Source: Agromyces lapidis
Lineage (GTDB): Bacteria > Actinomycetota > Actinomycetes > Actinomycetales > Microbacteriaceae
Direction of reading: 5' to 3'
Assembly: GCF_009749405.1 (NCBI RefSeq)
Contig: NZ_WBIQ01000006.1
Location: 62,001-126,000 of the forward strand
DNA length: 64,000 bases
Shown here: positions 24,166-32,801 of the stretch, piece after piece
How the letters are laid out: every line of letters begins with the position of its first letter
How positions within the stretch are numbered: the stretch's first letter is position 1
The notes under the pieces: generated by a model
The model's database searches: none
Seen by the model: only the letters and a program-made list of their open reading frames with translations
Told to the model about the DNA's origin: nothing
Translations under genes and position numbers: made by a program

Positions 24166-25323
24166 ATGCGGATCGCAGTGATCGGGGCGGGCGTCGTCGG
24201 CGCAGCGTGCGCCCTCGAACTCGCCGAGCGGGGCGCCGAGGTGGTGCTCGTCGACCGGGTGGGCATCGCCGCAGAGACCTCGAGCCGATGCGAGGGCAAC
24301 CTCCTCGTCAGCGACAAGGCGCCGGGGCCCGAGGCCGACCTCGCCATCCACTCCAACGCACGCTGGCGCGCGCTGGCAGATCGGCTCGACGCCGAGCGCA
24401 CCGGCGGCCAGCCCGAGACCGAGTTTGAGGCGAAGGGCGGCGTGGTGGTGGCGTTCCCCGGCGGCGAGGAGGCGCTCCGGCGCTTCGCGGCGGCCCAGCG
24501 GGGCATCGGCATCCGGGCGGAGGAGCTCGACGCCGAGCGGCTGCTCGCGGCCGAGCCGCACCTCTCGCCCGAGGTCGCCCTCGCGATCCACTACCCCGAC
24601 GACGCCCAGTTGCAGCCCTCGAACACGACCCAGGCGCTCGCCGCCGCGGCCGTCCGGCATGGCGCCCGCCTCGTCGTCGCCGAAGTGACCGGCTCCCGTG
24701 CGGAGGCCGGGCGCATCGCGGCGATCGAGACGACGGCCGGGGCGATCGAGGTCGACGCCGTCGTCAACTGCGCCGGTCCCTGGGCGGGCGAGCTCGGCCG
24801 CCGTCTCGGTGCGCCGCTCGACATCCGACCGCGCCGCGGCGTCATCCTCGTGACGACCCCGATGCCCCAGCGGGTCTTCCACAAGGTCTACGACGCCGAT
24901 TACGTCGGCGCCGTCGGTTCGGGGGATGCCGCGTTGCAGACCTCGACCGTCGTCGAATCGACCCCCGGCGGCACCGTGCTCATCGGGTCGAGCCGGGAAC
25001 GCGTGGGCTTCGACGAGCACCCCGGGGTCGACCCGGTGCGCGCGATCGCGGCCAAGGCGACCCGCCTCTTCCCCTTCCTCGAGGAGACCATCCTGCTGCG
25101 CAGCTACTTCGGGTTCCGCCCGTACGCCCCCGACCATCTGCCCGTGATCGGCGAGGACCCGCGCGTCGGCGGCCTGTTCCATGCCACCGGTCACGAGGGC
25201 GCCGGCATCGGTCTCGCCCCGGCGACGGCCGAGCTCGTCGCCCACGCCGTGCTCGGCGCACCGACGTCGCTCGACCCCGTGCCGTTCCTGCCCGGGCGCC
25301 CGGGGATCGGGGTGGCCGCGTGA
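24166..25323 (+). CDS. FAD-dependent oxidase/dehydrogenase, D-hydroxyproline dehydrogenase beta-like subunit
   Basis: A 385-residue DAO-family flavoprotein. The N-terminal dinucleotide-binding motif is GAGVVGAACALELAERG, followed by a Glu/Asp-ending strand (VVLVDR), and the C-terminal FAD segment is GLFHATGHEGAGIGLAPATA. Proteins of this type next to a small [2Fe-2S] protein and a larger FAD/NAD protein form heteromeric dehydrogenases, among them D-hydroxyproline and hydrogen-cyanide synthase-like complexes. With the epimerase and deaminase downstream, oxidation of cis-4-hydroxy-D-proline to pyrroline-4-hydroxy-2-carboxylate is the best-supported role. It overlaps the next gene by GTGA. Confidence 0.8.
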   Translation: MRIAVIGAGVVGAACALELAERGAEVVLVDRVGIAAETSSRCEGNLLVSDKAPGPEADLAIHSNARWRALADRLDAERTGGQPETEFEAKGGVVVAFPGGEEALRRFAAAQRGIGIRAEELDAERLLAAEPHLSPEVALAIHYPDDAQLQPSNTTQALAAAAVRHGARLVVAEVTGSRAEAGRIAAIETTAGAIEVDAVVNCAGPWAGELGRRLGAPLDIRPRRGVILVTTPMPQRVFHKVYDADYVGAVGSGDAALQTSTVVESTPGGTVLIGSSRERVGFDEHPGVDPVRAIAAKATRLFPFLEETILLRSYFGFRPYAPDHLPVIGEDPRVGGLFHATGHEGAGIGLAPATAELVAHAVLGAPTSLDPVPFLPGRPGIGVAA

Positions 25324-25634
25324 GCGGGGCGCGCGGCGCGACCGCCGCGCACGGCTCGTCCGGCGCGCACGGCTCGTCCGGCGCGCACGGCTCCGTCGAG
25401 ATCCTCGTCGAGGGCGAGACCGTCGCCGGGCGCGCGGGCCAGACGATCGCGGGCGTGCTGCTGGGCTCGGGCCGGGTCGCCTGGCGCGGCGCCCAGCAGG
25501 GCGAGCGCGGCGTGTTCTGCGGCATCGGGGTCTGCCACGACTGCCTCGTCACGGTCAACGGCGTCGAGGGCGTGCGCGCCTGCCAACGGGAGGCCGTCCA
25601 CGGCGACCGCGTCGAACGCGAGGTGCGCGGATGA
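25320..25634 (+). CDS. [2Fe-2S] subunit of the D-hydroxyproline dehydrogenase-like complex
   Basis: A 104-residue ferredoxin-like protein with the Cys cluster CGIGVCHDC and a fourth Cys in VRACQRE, the pattern of the small iron-sulphur subunit (HcnA-like) of three-part amino-acid dehydrogenases. The N-terminal 25 residues are a Gly/Ser/His linker made by an 18-bp tandem repeat (AHGSSG AHGSSG AHGS) at about 25347-25395, unusual for this family. GTG 25320 overlaps the previous stop, and the gene ends in an ATGA overlap with the next subunit. Confidence 0.85.
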   Translation: MSGARGATAAHGSSGAHGSSGAHGSVEILVEGETVAGRAGQTIAGVLLGSGRVAWRGAQQGERGVFCGIGVCHDCLVTVNGVEGVRACQREAVHGDRVEREVRG

Positions 25635-27088
25635 CCCGCGTCGCCGTCCTCGGCGCCGGGCCCGCGGGACTCGCCGCAGCCGAGGCCGCGCTCGCGGCGG
25701 GCGCGCAGGTCACCGTGCTCGACGAGGGGGCTCGCCCGGGCGGGCAGTTCTGGCGCCACCGTCCCGGTCTGACCGATCCGCGCATGCAGCACGGGGTGCG
25801 CCGGTTCGAGCAGCTGCAGTCGGCGCTCGCCGGCGCCGTGGTGCATTCGGGCGCCGCCGTGTGGTCGGTCGAGCTCCGCGAGCCCGGCGAGAGGGGCGGC
25901 GCCGTGGTACTCCGCGCCGCAGTCGGCCCGGCCGACGGTGCCCGCCGCGAGGCGGTCGTCGTCGAGGCCGATGCGCTCGTCATCGCGACGGGCGCCCACG
26001 ACCTCGCGCTGCCGATTCCGGGATGGACGCTGCCAGGGGTGACCACCGCCGGCGCGGCCCAGGCCCTGGCGAAGCGCGACGGCGTCTCCGTCGGGCGGCG
26101 CACCCTCGTGGCCGGCGCGGGGCCGTTCCTGCTGCCCGTCGCCCAGTCGCTGGCGCTCGTCGGCTCGACGGTCGTCGGCGTGCACGAGGCATCCCGCATC
26201 GGCGCACTCGCCGGCGGCTGGCTGCCGAAGCCGTGGCAGCTCCTCGGCAAGTCGGCCGAGCTCGCGCAGTACGCGGGCGCGCTCGCGCGCCACCGCATCC
26301 CGTACCGCATCGGCAGCGGGGTCGTGCGCGTGCTCGGAGACGAGCGGGTCGAGGGCGCGGTCGTCGCGCAGCTCGATGCCGACTGGCGGCCGCGGCCCGG
26401 CACCGAGCGCGTCATCGAGTGCGACGCCGTCGCGCTCGGGCACGGGTTCACGCCGCGGCTCGAGGCCGCCGTCATGCTCGGCTGCGAGGTGACCGGCGAT
26501 CGGCGCGGGCGTTTCGTCGTCGTCGACGACGGGCAGCGCACGACGCAGCCGCGGGTCTTCGCCGCCGGCGAGGTGACGGGCATCGGCGGCGCCGACGCCG
26601 CGCTCGCCGAGGGCGCGATCGCAGGCTATCGTGCGGCCGGGCTCGCGCAGGACGACGAGCGGCTGCACGCCGCACTCCGCGTGCGCGATCGGATGCGCCG
26701 CTTCGCGCGGCGACTCGAGACGGCGCACGGCATCCGGCCGGGCTGGACGGCGTGGCTCGACGACGACACGATCATCTGCCGCTGCGAGGCGGTCGCGAAG
26801 CGCGCGATCGTCGAACGTGCCGAGGTGCCGCTGCGGGCGATGCGCCTCGCCACGCGGGCCGGGCTCGGGCCCTGCCAGGCGCGTACCTGCGGGCGCGCGG
26901 TCGAGGCGATCGTCGCCGAGGCTCGCGTGTCGGCGACCGGGGTCACCGCGGCGGGGCAGGCGGTCGACGGTTCGGATTCCGCGGCGCCGGGCGGCGGAGA
27001 CCTCGGCTTCGAACGCCGGCCGTTGCTCGCTCCGGTGCGGCTCGGTGAACTCGGCGGCGCGGATCGGCCGACGTGCGGGGAGAATTGA
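25631..27088 (+). CDS. FAD/NAD(P)-binding subunit with BFD-like [2Fe-2S] domain
   Basis: A 485-residue pyridine-nucleotide-disulphide-oxidoreductase-type flavoprotein (GAGPAGLAAAEAALAAGAQV; second dinucleotide site VAGAGPFLLPVAQSLA), followed by a BFD-like iron-sulphur domain whose ligands are in IICRCEAV and GLGPCQARTCG. This is the HcnB-like alpha subunit that takes electrons from the DAO-type subunit. The last 45 residues are a variable tail. The ATGA overlap on its left shows the three subunits are translated as a unit; 27117 downstream starts a separately controlled operon. Confidence 0.85.
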   Translation: MTRVAVLGAGPAGLAAAEAALAAGAQVTVLDEGARPGGQFWRHRPGLTDPRMQHGVRRFEQLQSALAGAVVHSGAAVWSVELREPGERGGAVVLRAAVGPADGARREAVVVEADALVIATGAHDLALPIPGWTLPGVTTAGAAQALAKRDGVSVGRRTLVAGAGPFLLPVAQSLALVGSTVVGVHEASRIGALAGGWLPKPWQLLGKSAELAQYAGALARHRIPYRIGSGVVRVLGDERVEGAVVAQLDADWRPRPGTERVIECDAVALGHGFTPRLEAAVMLGCEVTGDRRGRFVVVDDGQRTTQPRVFAAGEVTGIGGADAALAEGAIAGYRAAGLAQDDERLHAALRVRDRMRRFARRLETAHGIRPGWTAWLDDDTIICRCEAVAKRAIVERAEVPLRAMRLATRAGLGPCQARTCGRAVEAIVAEARVSATGVTAAGQAVDGSDSAAPGGGDLGFERRPLLAPVRLGELGGADRPTCGEN

Positions 27089-27128
27089 CAAGAAACCGCA
27101 CAACTCCTCGTAGTGCGTGATATATTAC
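27085..27128 (+). promoter_or_regulatory. Promoter and operator of the deaminase-epimerase-dehydrogenase operon
   Basis: GTGATATATTAC at 27117-27128 is the third copy of the 12-bp island operator. A TTGACA box lies at 27085-27090. The TATATT inside the operator at 27121-27126 could be a -10 element, though 30 bp from that TTGACA, so the exact promoter pair is unclear. The upstream TAGTGCGTGAT is shared with the promoter of the reductase gene at 32802-32812. Confidence 0.6.
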
Positions 27129-27210
27129 ACATTACTTGAGGTCGAGGATGTCCCGTCGACGCCCCGAGACCCACCAGACCCGCATCGAGACCGACAGGAT
27201 GGAAACCCCG

Positions 27211-28143
27211 ATGACCGAGAAGAACATGGACCTGGGCGGTGTCGTCGTCGCCACCACCCTCGCCTTCCGCGAGGACGCCGCAGCGCCCGCCGGGCTCGCC
27301 GTCGACTACGACAAGTTCGGCGAGCACGTCGACTTCCTCATGTCGAACGGCTGCCGCGGCGTCGGCCCGAACGGCTCGCTCGGCGAGTACTCCTCGCTCA
27401 CCGACGAGGAGCGCCGCAAGGTGATCCAGGTCGCCGTCGAGGCGGTCGACGGCCGCGGCATCGTGATCGCGGGCGTCCACGGCGTCGGCAGCCACCAGGC
27501 GCGCAAGTGGGCCGAGATCTCGCAGGAGGACGGCGCCGACGGCGTGCTCCTGCTGCCGCCGACGCTCTACCGGGCCAACGAGGCCGAGGTCATCGCGCAC
27601 TACCAGGAGGTCGCGAAGGTCGGGCTGCCGATCATGGCCTACAACAACCCCTTCGACACCAAGGTCGACCTCGTGCCCTCGCTCGTCGCGAAGCTCGCCG
27701 AGATCCCCGAGGTCGTCGCGATCAAGGAGTTCTCGGGCGATGTCCGCCGGGTCTACGAGATCAAGGAGCTGTGCGACATCGACGTCATCGCCGGTGCCGA
27801 TGACGTGCTCTTCGAGCTCATGGTGAACGGCGCCGTCGGCTGGTTCGCCGGCTACCCCAACGCCTTCCCGAAGGAGGCCGTCGAGCTCTACAACCTCTGC
27901 GCCGACGGCAAGTGGCACGAGGCGAAGGCGCTCTACGAGCAGCTCGTCGCCGTCTTCCGCTGGGATTCGCGCACCGAGTTCGTGCAGGCCATCAAGCTCT
28001 CGATGGACATCTGCGGCAACTCGTACGGCGGGCCGACCCGCCCGCCGCGCGGCCCGCTCTCGGCCGAGCAGCACGCGCAGGTCACCGCCGACACCGAGCG
28101 TGCCCTCGCTGCGCTCGCGGCACGGCAGCCGGTGCTCGCCTGA
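27211..28143 (+). CDS. Dihydrodipicolinate synthase-family deaminase (hydroxyproline pathway)
   Basis: A 310-residue Schiff-base TIM-barrel protein. Lys172 in VVAIKEFSGD is the imine-forming lysine, Tyr144 in MAYNNPF the partner tyrosine, and VGPNGSLGEYSSLT the substrate loop. In hydroxyproline catabolism a family member converts pyrroline-4-hydroxy-2-carboxylate to alpha-ketoglutarate semialdehyde and ammonia; position between a D-hydroxyproline dehydrogenase, an epimerase and an aldehyde dehydrogenase supports that role. ATG 27211 is chosen because AGGATGG lies about eight bases upstream and homologues begin near this point; ATG 27199 is possible. The stop overlaps the epimerase start by one base. 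Confidence 0.85.
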   Translation: MTEKNMDLGGVVVATTLAFREDAAAPAGLAVDYDKFGEHVDFLMSNGCRGVGPNGSLGEYSSLTDEERRKVIQVAVEAVDGRGIVIAGVHGVGSHQARKWAEISQEDGADGVLLLPPTLYRANEAEVIAHYQEVAKVGLPIMAYNNPFDTKVDLVPSLVAKLAEIPEVVAIKEFSGDVRRVYEIKELCDIDVIAGADDVLFELMVNGAVGWFAGYPNAFPKEAVELYNLCADGKWHEAKALYEQLVAVFRWDSRTEFVQAIKLSMDICGNSYGGPTRPPRGPLSAEQHAQVTADTERALAALAARQPVLA

Positions 28144-29144
28144 TGCGCGCGCGCCGGGTTCTGTCCGCCGTCGACTCCCATACCGAGGGCATGCCGACCC
28201 GCGTCGTCACCGGCGGGGTCGGCCGGATCCCCGGCGCGACCATGAACGACCGTCGCCTGTACGCCATGGAACACCTCGACGGGCTGCGGGGCCTCCTCAT
28301 GAACGAGCCCCGCGGCCACGCGTCGATGTCGGGCGCGCTGCTGCAGCCGCCCGCGCGCGACGACGCCGACTGGGGCGTCGTGTTCATCGAGGCGAGCGGC
28401 TTCCTGCCGATGTGCGGACACGGCACGATCGGCGTCGCGACGGTGCTCGTCGAGACGGGCATGGTCGAGGTGACCGAACCGGTCACCGAGATCCGGCTCG
28501 ACGTGCCCGCCGGCCTCGTCATCGCGCGCGTCGCGGTCGAGGGCGGCCGAGCGAAGCACGTCACGATCGAGAACGTGCCGAGCTTCGCCGAGCGGCTGGA
28601 TGCCTCGATCGAGGTGCCGGGCTACGGCGAGGTGCCGTACTCGATCGCCTTCGGCGGCAACTTCTACGCCCTCGTCGAGCTCGAGGCGGTCGGGCTGCCG
28701 TTCGACCGCTCGCGCCAGGACGAGATCCTCAGGGCGGGGCTCGCGATCATGGACGCGATCAACACGCAGGCGCCGCCGCAGCATCCGGTGATCGCCGGCG
28801 CGAACCACGTGCACCACGTCGAGTTCATCGCGCCCGGCTCGGACGCCGTCCGCTCCCGGCATGCCATGGCGATCCACCCCGGCTGGTTCGACCGATCGCC
28901 CTGCGGCACCGGCACGAGCGCGCGCATGGCCGAGCTCTTCGCCCGCGGCGAGCTCGCCCTCGACACCGACTTCGTCAACGAGTCGTTCATCGGCACCGAG
29001 TTCACGGGGCGCCTCGTCCGCGAGACCGAGGTCGGCGGCATCCCCGCCGTCGTCCCGACGATCACGGGCCGCGCGTGGGTGACCGGCCTCGGCCAGTACC
29101 TGCTCGACGACGACGACCCGTTCCCCGAGGGATTCGTGTTCTGA
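28143..29144 (+). CDS. 4-hydroxyproline 2-epimerase / proline racemase-family enzyme
   Basis: A 333-residue PLP-independent racemase. Both catalytic cysteines are present: Cys91 in FLPMCGHGTIG and Cys254 in DRSPCGTGTSAR. Family members with two cysteines interconvert L- and D-proline or trans-4-hydroxy-L-proline and cis-4-hydroxy-D-proline; those with a replaced second Cys dehydrate 3-hydroxyproline. Together with the D-hydroxyproline dehydrogenase and deaminase genes this is the first step of the pathway. The ATG overlaps the deaminase stop (TGATG). Confidence 0.88.
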   Translation: MRARRVLSAVDSHTEGMPTRVVTGGVGRIPGATMNDRRLYAMEHLDGLRGLLMNEPRGHASMSGALLQPPARDDADWGVVFIEASGFLPMCGHGTIGVATVLVETGMVEVTEPVTEIRLDVPAGLVIARVAVEGGRAKHVTIENVPSFAERLDASIEVPGYGEVPYSIAFGGNFYALVELEAVGLPFDRSRQDEILRAGLAIMDAINTQAPPQHPVIAGANHVHHVEFIAPGSDAVRSRHAMAIHPGWFDRSPCGTGTSARMAELFARGELALDTDFVNESFIGTEFTGRLVRETEVGGIPAVVPTITGRAWVTGLGQYLLDDDDPFPEGFVF

Positions 29145-29193
29145 GCCATCCCGTCGGCGACGCCATCCGATACGACCAGTTGGAGACCCACGC

Positions 29194-30687
29194 ATGACCA
29201 CCGAGATCGACCTCGACGACGTCGCCGCGCGCGCCGCGCGCGCCGCGCGACCCTTCGCCGAGACACCGCCGCGCGAGCGCGCCGCCGCACTCGTCGCCGT
29301 CGCCGACGCGCTCGACGCGGCATCCGCCGAGCTCATCGCCATCGCGATGCGCGAGACCGGCCTCACCGAGGCGCGCCTCACGGGCGAGGTGCGCCGCACC
29401 ACCAACCAGCTGCGGCTGTTCGCGGAGGTGATCGTCGACGGCGGCTACCTCGACGCGCGCATCGACGACGCCGACCCCGAGTACGTGATCGGGCCGCGGC
29501 CCGACGTGCGGCGCGTGCTCGAGCCCGTGGGCCCGGTGCTGAACTTCGCCGCGTCGAACTTCCCCTTCGCCTTCTCGGTCGCCGGCGGCGACTCGGCCGC
29601 GGCGCTCGCGGCCGGGTGCCCCCTCATCGTGAAGGCGCACTCGGGGCATCCCGAGCTCTCGCGGCGCACCGGCGAGGTCGTCGCCGCCGCGCTCGCCGGG
29701 GCGGGCATGCCCGACGGCGTCTTCCAGGTGGTCGCGGGGCAGCAGGCGGGGGTCGCGCTCCTGAAGGACGACCGCATCCGCGCCGGCGCCTTCACCGGGT
29801 CGACGCATGTGGGGCGGCTCCTCGCCGACGTCGCCGCGTCGCGGCCGCGCCCCATCCCGTTCTTCGGCGAGCTCGGCAGCGTGAACCCCGTCTACGCGAC
29901 GGCGGGCGCGGTGTCGGAGGACCCCGAACTTCTCCAGGGCTTCCTCGCGTCGGTCTCGGGATCGGCGGGGCAGCTGTGCACCAAGCCCGGCTTCCTCTTC
30001 GTGCCGCGCGGGGCCGCGCTCGGCGCCGTCGGCGAGACCGCAGCCACGCTCGCCGAGCACCGCCTGCTGAACCCGGGTATCGGCCGCGCATTCGAGGAGC
30101 GCCGCACCGCCGTGCTCGGCGCCCCCGGCGTCACCGTGCTCGCCGAGGGCGCGGTGCGCGTCGACGACGCCGAGCAGCGTTTCGCGACGCCCACCGTGGT
30201 CGAGGTCGACCTCGCGACCCTGCGCGAGCACCGCGACGAACTGCTCGAGGAGTCGTTCGGCCCGCTCTCGATCATCGTCCGCTACGACGACGCAGCCGAG
30301 TTGCCCGAGGTGCAGCGCGAGCTGTTCCCCGGCAACCTCACCTCGACCCTGCATGCGAGCGACGCCGAGCTCGCGGGCGGCGGTCTCGCCGATCTCGTCG
30401 ACGCGCTCGCCGAGACGAGCGGCCGCGTGCTGTTCGGCGGCTGGCCGACCGGTGTGTCGGTCACGAGCGCGATGCAGCACGGCGGACCCTACCCGGCGAC
30501 CACGAGCGACGCGACGAGCGTCGGCACCGCGGCGATCACCCGGTTCCTGCGCGGCGTCGCCTACCAGAACGCGCCGCAGGCGCTGCTGCCCGCGCCGCTC
30601 CGCGACGACAACCCCTGGGGGGTGCCGCAGCGGCGCAGCGCCGCGGGCCGTTCGAGCGGGTGGGGGAGTCTCACCGGCGTGCACTGA
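29194..30687 (+). CDS. Aldehyde dehydrogenase, alpha-ketoglutarate semialdehyde type
   Basis: A 497-residue ALDH-superfamily enzyme with catalytic Cys262 in GQLCTKPG, the glutamate in FFGELGSVNP, and the cofactor loop FTGSTHVGRL. The overall pattern (PVGPVLNFAASNFPFAFSVAGG at the start of the nucleotide domain; CTKPGFLFVP) is that of NADP-type alpha-ketoglutarate semialdehyde (2,5-dioxovalerate) dehydrogenases. It would convert the deaminase product to alpha-ketoglutarate, which enters the citric-acid cycle. It ends the operon and is followed by two hairpins. Confidence 0.87.
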   Translation: MTTEIDLDDVAARAARAARPFAETPPRERAAALVAVADALDAASAELIAIAMRETGLTEARLTGEVRRTTNQLRLFAEVIVDGGYLDARIDDADPEYVIGPRPDVRRVLEPVGPVLNFAASNFPFAFSVAGGDSAAALAAGCPLIVKAHSGHPELSRRTGEVVAAALAGAGMPDGVFQVVAGQQAGVALLKDDRIRAGAFTGSTHVGRLLADVAASRPRPIPFFGELGSVNPVYATAGAVSEDPELLQGFLASVSGSAGQLCTKPGFLFVPRGAALGAVGETAATLAEHRLLNPGIGRAFEERRTAVLGAPGVTVLAEGAVRVDDAEQRFATPTVVEVDLATLREHRDELLEESFGPLSIIVRYDDAAELPEVQRELFPGNLTSTLHASDAELAGGGLADLVDALAETSGRVLFGGWPTGVSVTSAMQHGGPYPATTSDATSVGTAAITRFLRGVAYQNAPQALLPAPLRDDNPWGVPQRRSAAGRSSGWGSLTGVH

Positions 30688-30700
30688 GCACGGAACACGG

Positions 30701-30738
30701 CGACGGATGCCGCGGGCGAGGCCCCGGGGCATCCGTCG
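30701..30738 (+). terminator. Hairpin after the aldehyde dehydrogenase gene
   Basis: An 11-bp perfect stem (CGACGGATGCC with GGCATCCGTCG) encloses a 16-nt loop that itself contains the palindrome GCCCCGGGGC. It begins 13 bases after the stop and probably terminates the forward operon. Confidence 0.6.
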
Positions 30739-30766
30739 TCGTCGTTCGTACCCGTGACCCCACCGT

Positions 30767-30835
30767 TTCAGGAACACGAACGCCGCTCAGGACGGAATCT
30801 CGTGGATCGTCCTGAGCGGCGTTCGTGTTCCTGAA
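30767..30835. terminator. Long bidirectional terminator hairpin between convergent operons
   Basis: A perfect 27-bp inverted repeat (arms 30767-30793 and 30809-30835, starting TTCAGGAACACG and ending CGTGTTCCTGAA) with a 15-nt loop lies between the convergent aldehyde dehydrogenase and racemase genes. The A-rich end on one strand and T-rich end on the other fit a two-way terminator, although the stem is longer than usual. Confidence 0.6.
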
Positions 30836-30869
30836 TCCGTGCGATGCACGAGGCGACGGGCGCGGGCGG

Positions 30870-31853
30870 TCAGCGCAGGCTGAAGCCCTCGGCGAGCGGG
30901 TCGGCCGGATCGAGCTCGAACTCGCAGCGGCCGACGCGGTACGCCTGGCCGGCGACCTCGGGGATCACTCCGGCCTCGGTGCGCTCGGCGACCCGGGCGA
31001 GGAAGCGGGTGCCGATGATGGAGTCGTGCGTCAGCGTCTCGCCGTCGGCGAGCTCGCCCGTGTGCGCGAGGAGGGCGACGCGCGAGGCGGTGCCCGAGCC
31101 GCAGGGGCTGCGGTCGACCTCGCCGTCGGCGAAGACCGTCACGTTGCGTTGCCACGGGCCCGACTCGGTGCGGCCGAGCTCGTCGACGAGGATCGTGCCG
31201 TAGACGCCCGAGAGGCGGTCGTCGTCGAGTCGCGCCGCGGGGTGGTCGTTCAGCGCCCACTTGATCTCGCGACCGAGGCGGATGAGCTCGGTCGTGTCGG
31301 CCGGGGCGACCTCGAGCCCGAGCGATGAGGCAGGGAGCGTCGCGTAGACGGCGCCGCCGAAGACGAGGTCGACGAGCACCTCGCCGCGGCTCGTCGAGAG
31401 CGGGATCGCCCGCGCGAGGACGCGGGAGGCGACGTTGCGGAACACGACGCCCGTCGTGCGGCCGTGTTCGCGCTGCACCCGCGCCTGCACCCGTCCGCTC
31501 GGCACGTCGATCGTGACGACCGCCTCGCCGTCGTCGGGTGCGGCGATGCGACCGCTTGCGACCGCCCAGGCGCCGAGTGCCATCGTGCCGTGCCCGCACG
31601 CGGTCGAGAACCCGTCCTTGTGCCAGAACAGCACGCCGAAGTCGGCGCCGTCGTCGTCGGGCGGCGTGATGAAGCCGCCGTACATGTCGTCGTGGCCGCG
31701 CGGCTCAAGGCAGAGGAAGCGGCGCACGGCATCCGGTTCGCCGGTCATCGCGTGCACCCGCCGCTCGGCCACGGTCCGGCCCTCGGTCGCGACGCCCTCG
31801 ACGATCCGGAACGGTTCGCCGGCGGTGTGCCAGTCCTCGGTGCTCCAACGCAT
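30870..31853 (-). CDS. Second proline racemase-family enzyme
   Basis: A 327-residue member of the proline racemase family, clearly different from the epimerase at 28143. It keeps both catalytic cysteines (Cys86 in STACGHGTMALG and Cys251 in DRSPCGSGTAS), so the dehydratase assignment often given to racemase homologues paired with an ornithine-cyclodeaminase-like gene is not supported by the active site; human trans-3-hydroxyproline dehydratase has Thr at the second position. Racemisation of proline or epimerisation of 3- or 4-hydroxyproline is more likely. ATG 31853 overlaps the stop of the reductase gene by one base. Confidence 0.82.
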   Translation of the reverse strand: MRWSTEDWHTAGEPFRIVEGVATEGRTVAERRVHAMTGEPDAVRRFLCLEPRGHDDMYGGFITPPDDDGADFGVLFWHKDGFSTACGHGTMALGAWAVASGRIAAPDDGEAVVTIDVPSGRVQARVQREHGRTTGVVFRNVASRVLARAIPLSTSRGEVLVDLVFGGAVYATLPASSLGLEVAPADTTELIRLGREIKWALNDHPAARLDDDRLSGVYGTILVDELGRTESGPWQRNVTVFADGEVDRSPCGSGTASRVALLAHTGELADGETLTHDSIIGTRFLARVAERTEAGVIPEVAGQAYRVGRCEFELDPADPLAEGFSLR

Positions 31854-32791
31854 CACGCGCCCTCCTCCTCGAGCGCGGCCTGTGCGACCGCGAGGTCCTG
31901 CCAGCCCATGCCGCACGTCTTCACGACCCGCGGACGATCCCGCGCCACGGCGACGTCCCCGGTCGCGATCCGCGCCATCGGCACGACGTCGCCGGGGGAG
32001 AGGTGCCCCTCCGCGACGGCCAGGATCACATCCCCGGCCTCCGTGCGCGCCACCCGATCGGTCTCCACGATCACCTGCGCGCGCCCGAGGAGCGCGCCGG
32101 GCAGCTCGCGCGCGTCGCGCTCGTGCGAGCCGACCGCGACGAGCGCGGTGCCCTCGCGCACGAGGGCGGCGTCGAAGAGGGGTTCGCGCGCGGTCGTCGC
32201 GCACACCACGAGGTCGGCGTCGGCGACGTCGGCGGCGGTGCCGACGGCGACATCGAGGCCGGATGCCGCGAATGCGGCCACCGCGCGTTCGGCCCGCTCC
32301 GGATCGCGGCCGACGAAGCGCACCCGCTCGATCGGGCGGATGGCGCGCATCGCCTCGACGTGGCGGACGCCCTGTGGGCCGGTGCCGAACACGACGACGC
32401 TCGACGCGTCGGGCTCGGCCACGAGGTCGAGCATCGCGGCCGACATGGCGGGGGTGCGCAGGTTCGTGAGCTCGGTGCCGTCGAGGAGGGCGACGGGCGA
32501 GAGGGTCTCGGCGTCGAGCACGATGTAGACGGCCTGGATGCGCTCGAGGCCCCGCTCGGGGTTCGCGGGAGCGACGGTCGCGAGCTTCTGCCCGGCGTAG
32601 CGCCCGAGGTCGGCCGGCATCAGCAGGAGCTGCCCGTGCCGGACGTCGACGATCGATCGCGGCGGATCGTCGTCGGGATCGAACCCGGCTCGGAGCGCAT
32701 GCTGGAGGGCTCGGATGGCGCGGGGGAGGTCGACGCGGGCGCGGAGCGCCGCCGCATCGAGGACCCGCATGGCGGCGATGACATCGGTCAT
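31853..32791 (-). CDS. Ornithine cyclodeaminase/mu-crystallin-family reductase (delta1-pyrroline-2-carboxylate reductase-like)
   Basis: A 312-residue NAD(P)-binding protein with the nucleotide-binding segment VVVFGTGPQGVRHVEAM and the substrate region YVKVATVxP-like LATVAPANPERGLERI. In hydroxyproline gene clusters this family reduces delta1-pyrroline-2-carboxylate to L-proline. The gene lies upstream of and overlaps the second racemase gene, and its promoter region carries the island operator. D-proline oxidised by the three-subunit dehydrogenase would give this same pyrroline, offering a source that does not need a dehydratase. Confidence 0.8.
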   Translation of the reverse strand: MTDVIAAMRVLDAAALRARVDLPRAIRALQHALRAGFDPDDDPPRSIVDVRHGQLLLMPADLGRYAGQKLATVAPANPERGLERIQAVYIVLDAETLSPVALLDGTELTNLRTPAMSAAMLDLVAEPDASSVVVFGTGPQGVRHVEAMRAIRPIERVRFVGRDPERAERAVAAFAASGLDVAVGTAADVADADLVVCATTAREPLFDAALVREGTALVAVGSHERDARELPGALLGRAQVIVETDRVARTEAGDVILAVAEGHLSPGDVVPMARIATGDVAVARDRPRVVKTCGMGWQDLAVAQAALEEEGA

Positions 32792-32801
32792 ATCGACATC
32801 C

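Noticed and set aside
25347-25395. Short tandem repeat considered as a CRISPR or regulatory repeat
   Set aside because: It is in frame within a coding region, without spacers, and encodes a Gly/Ser/His linker.
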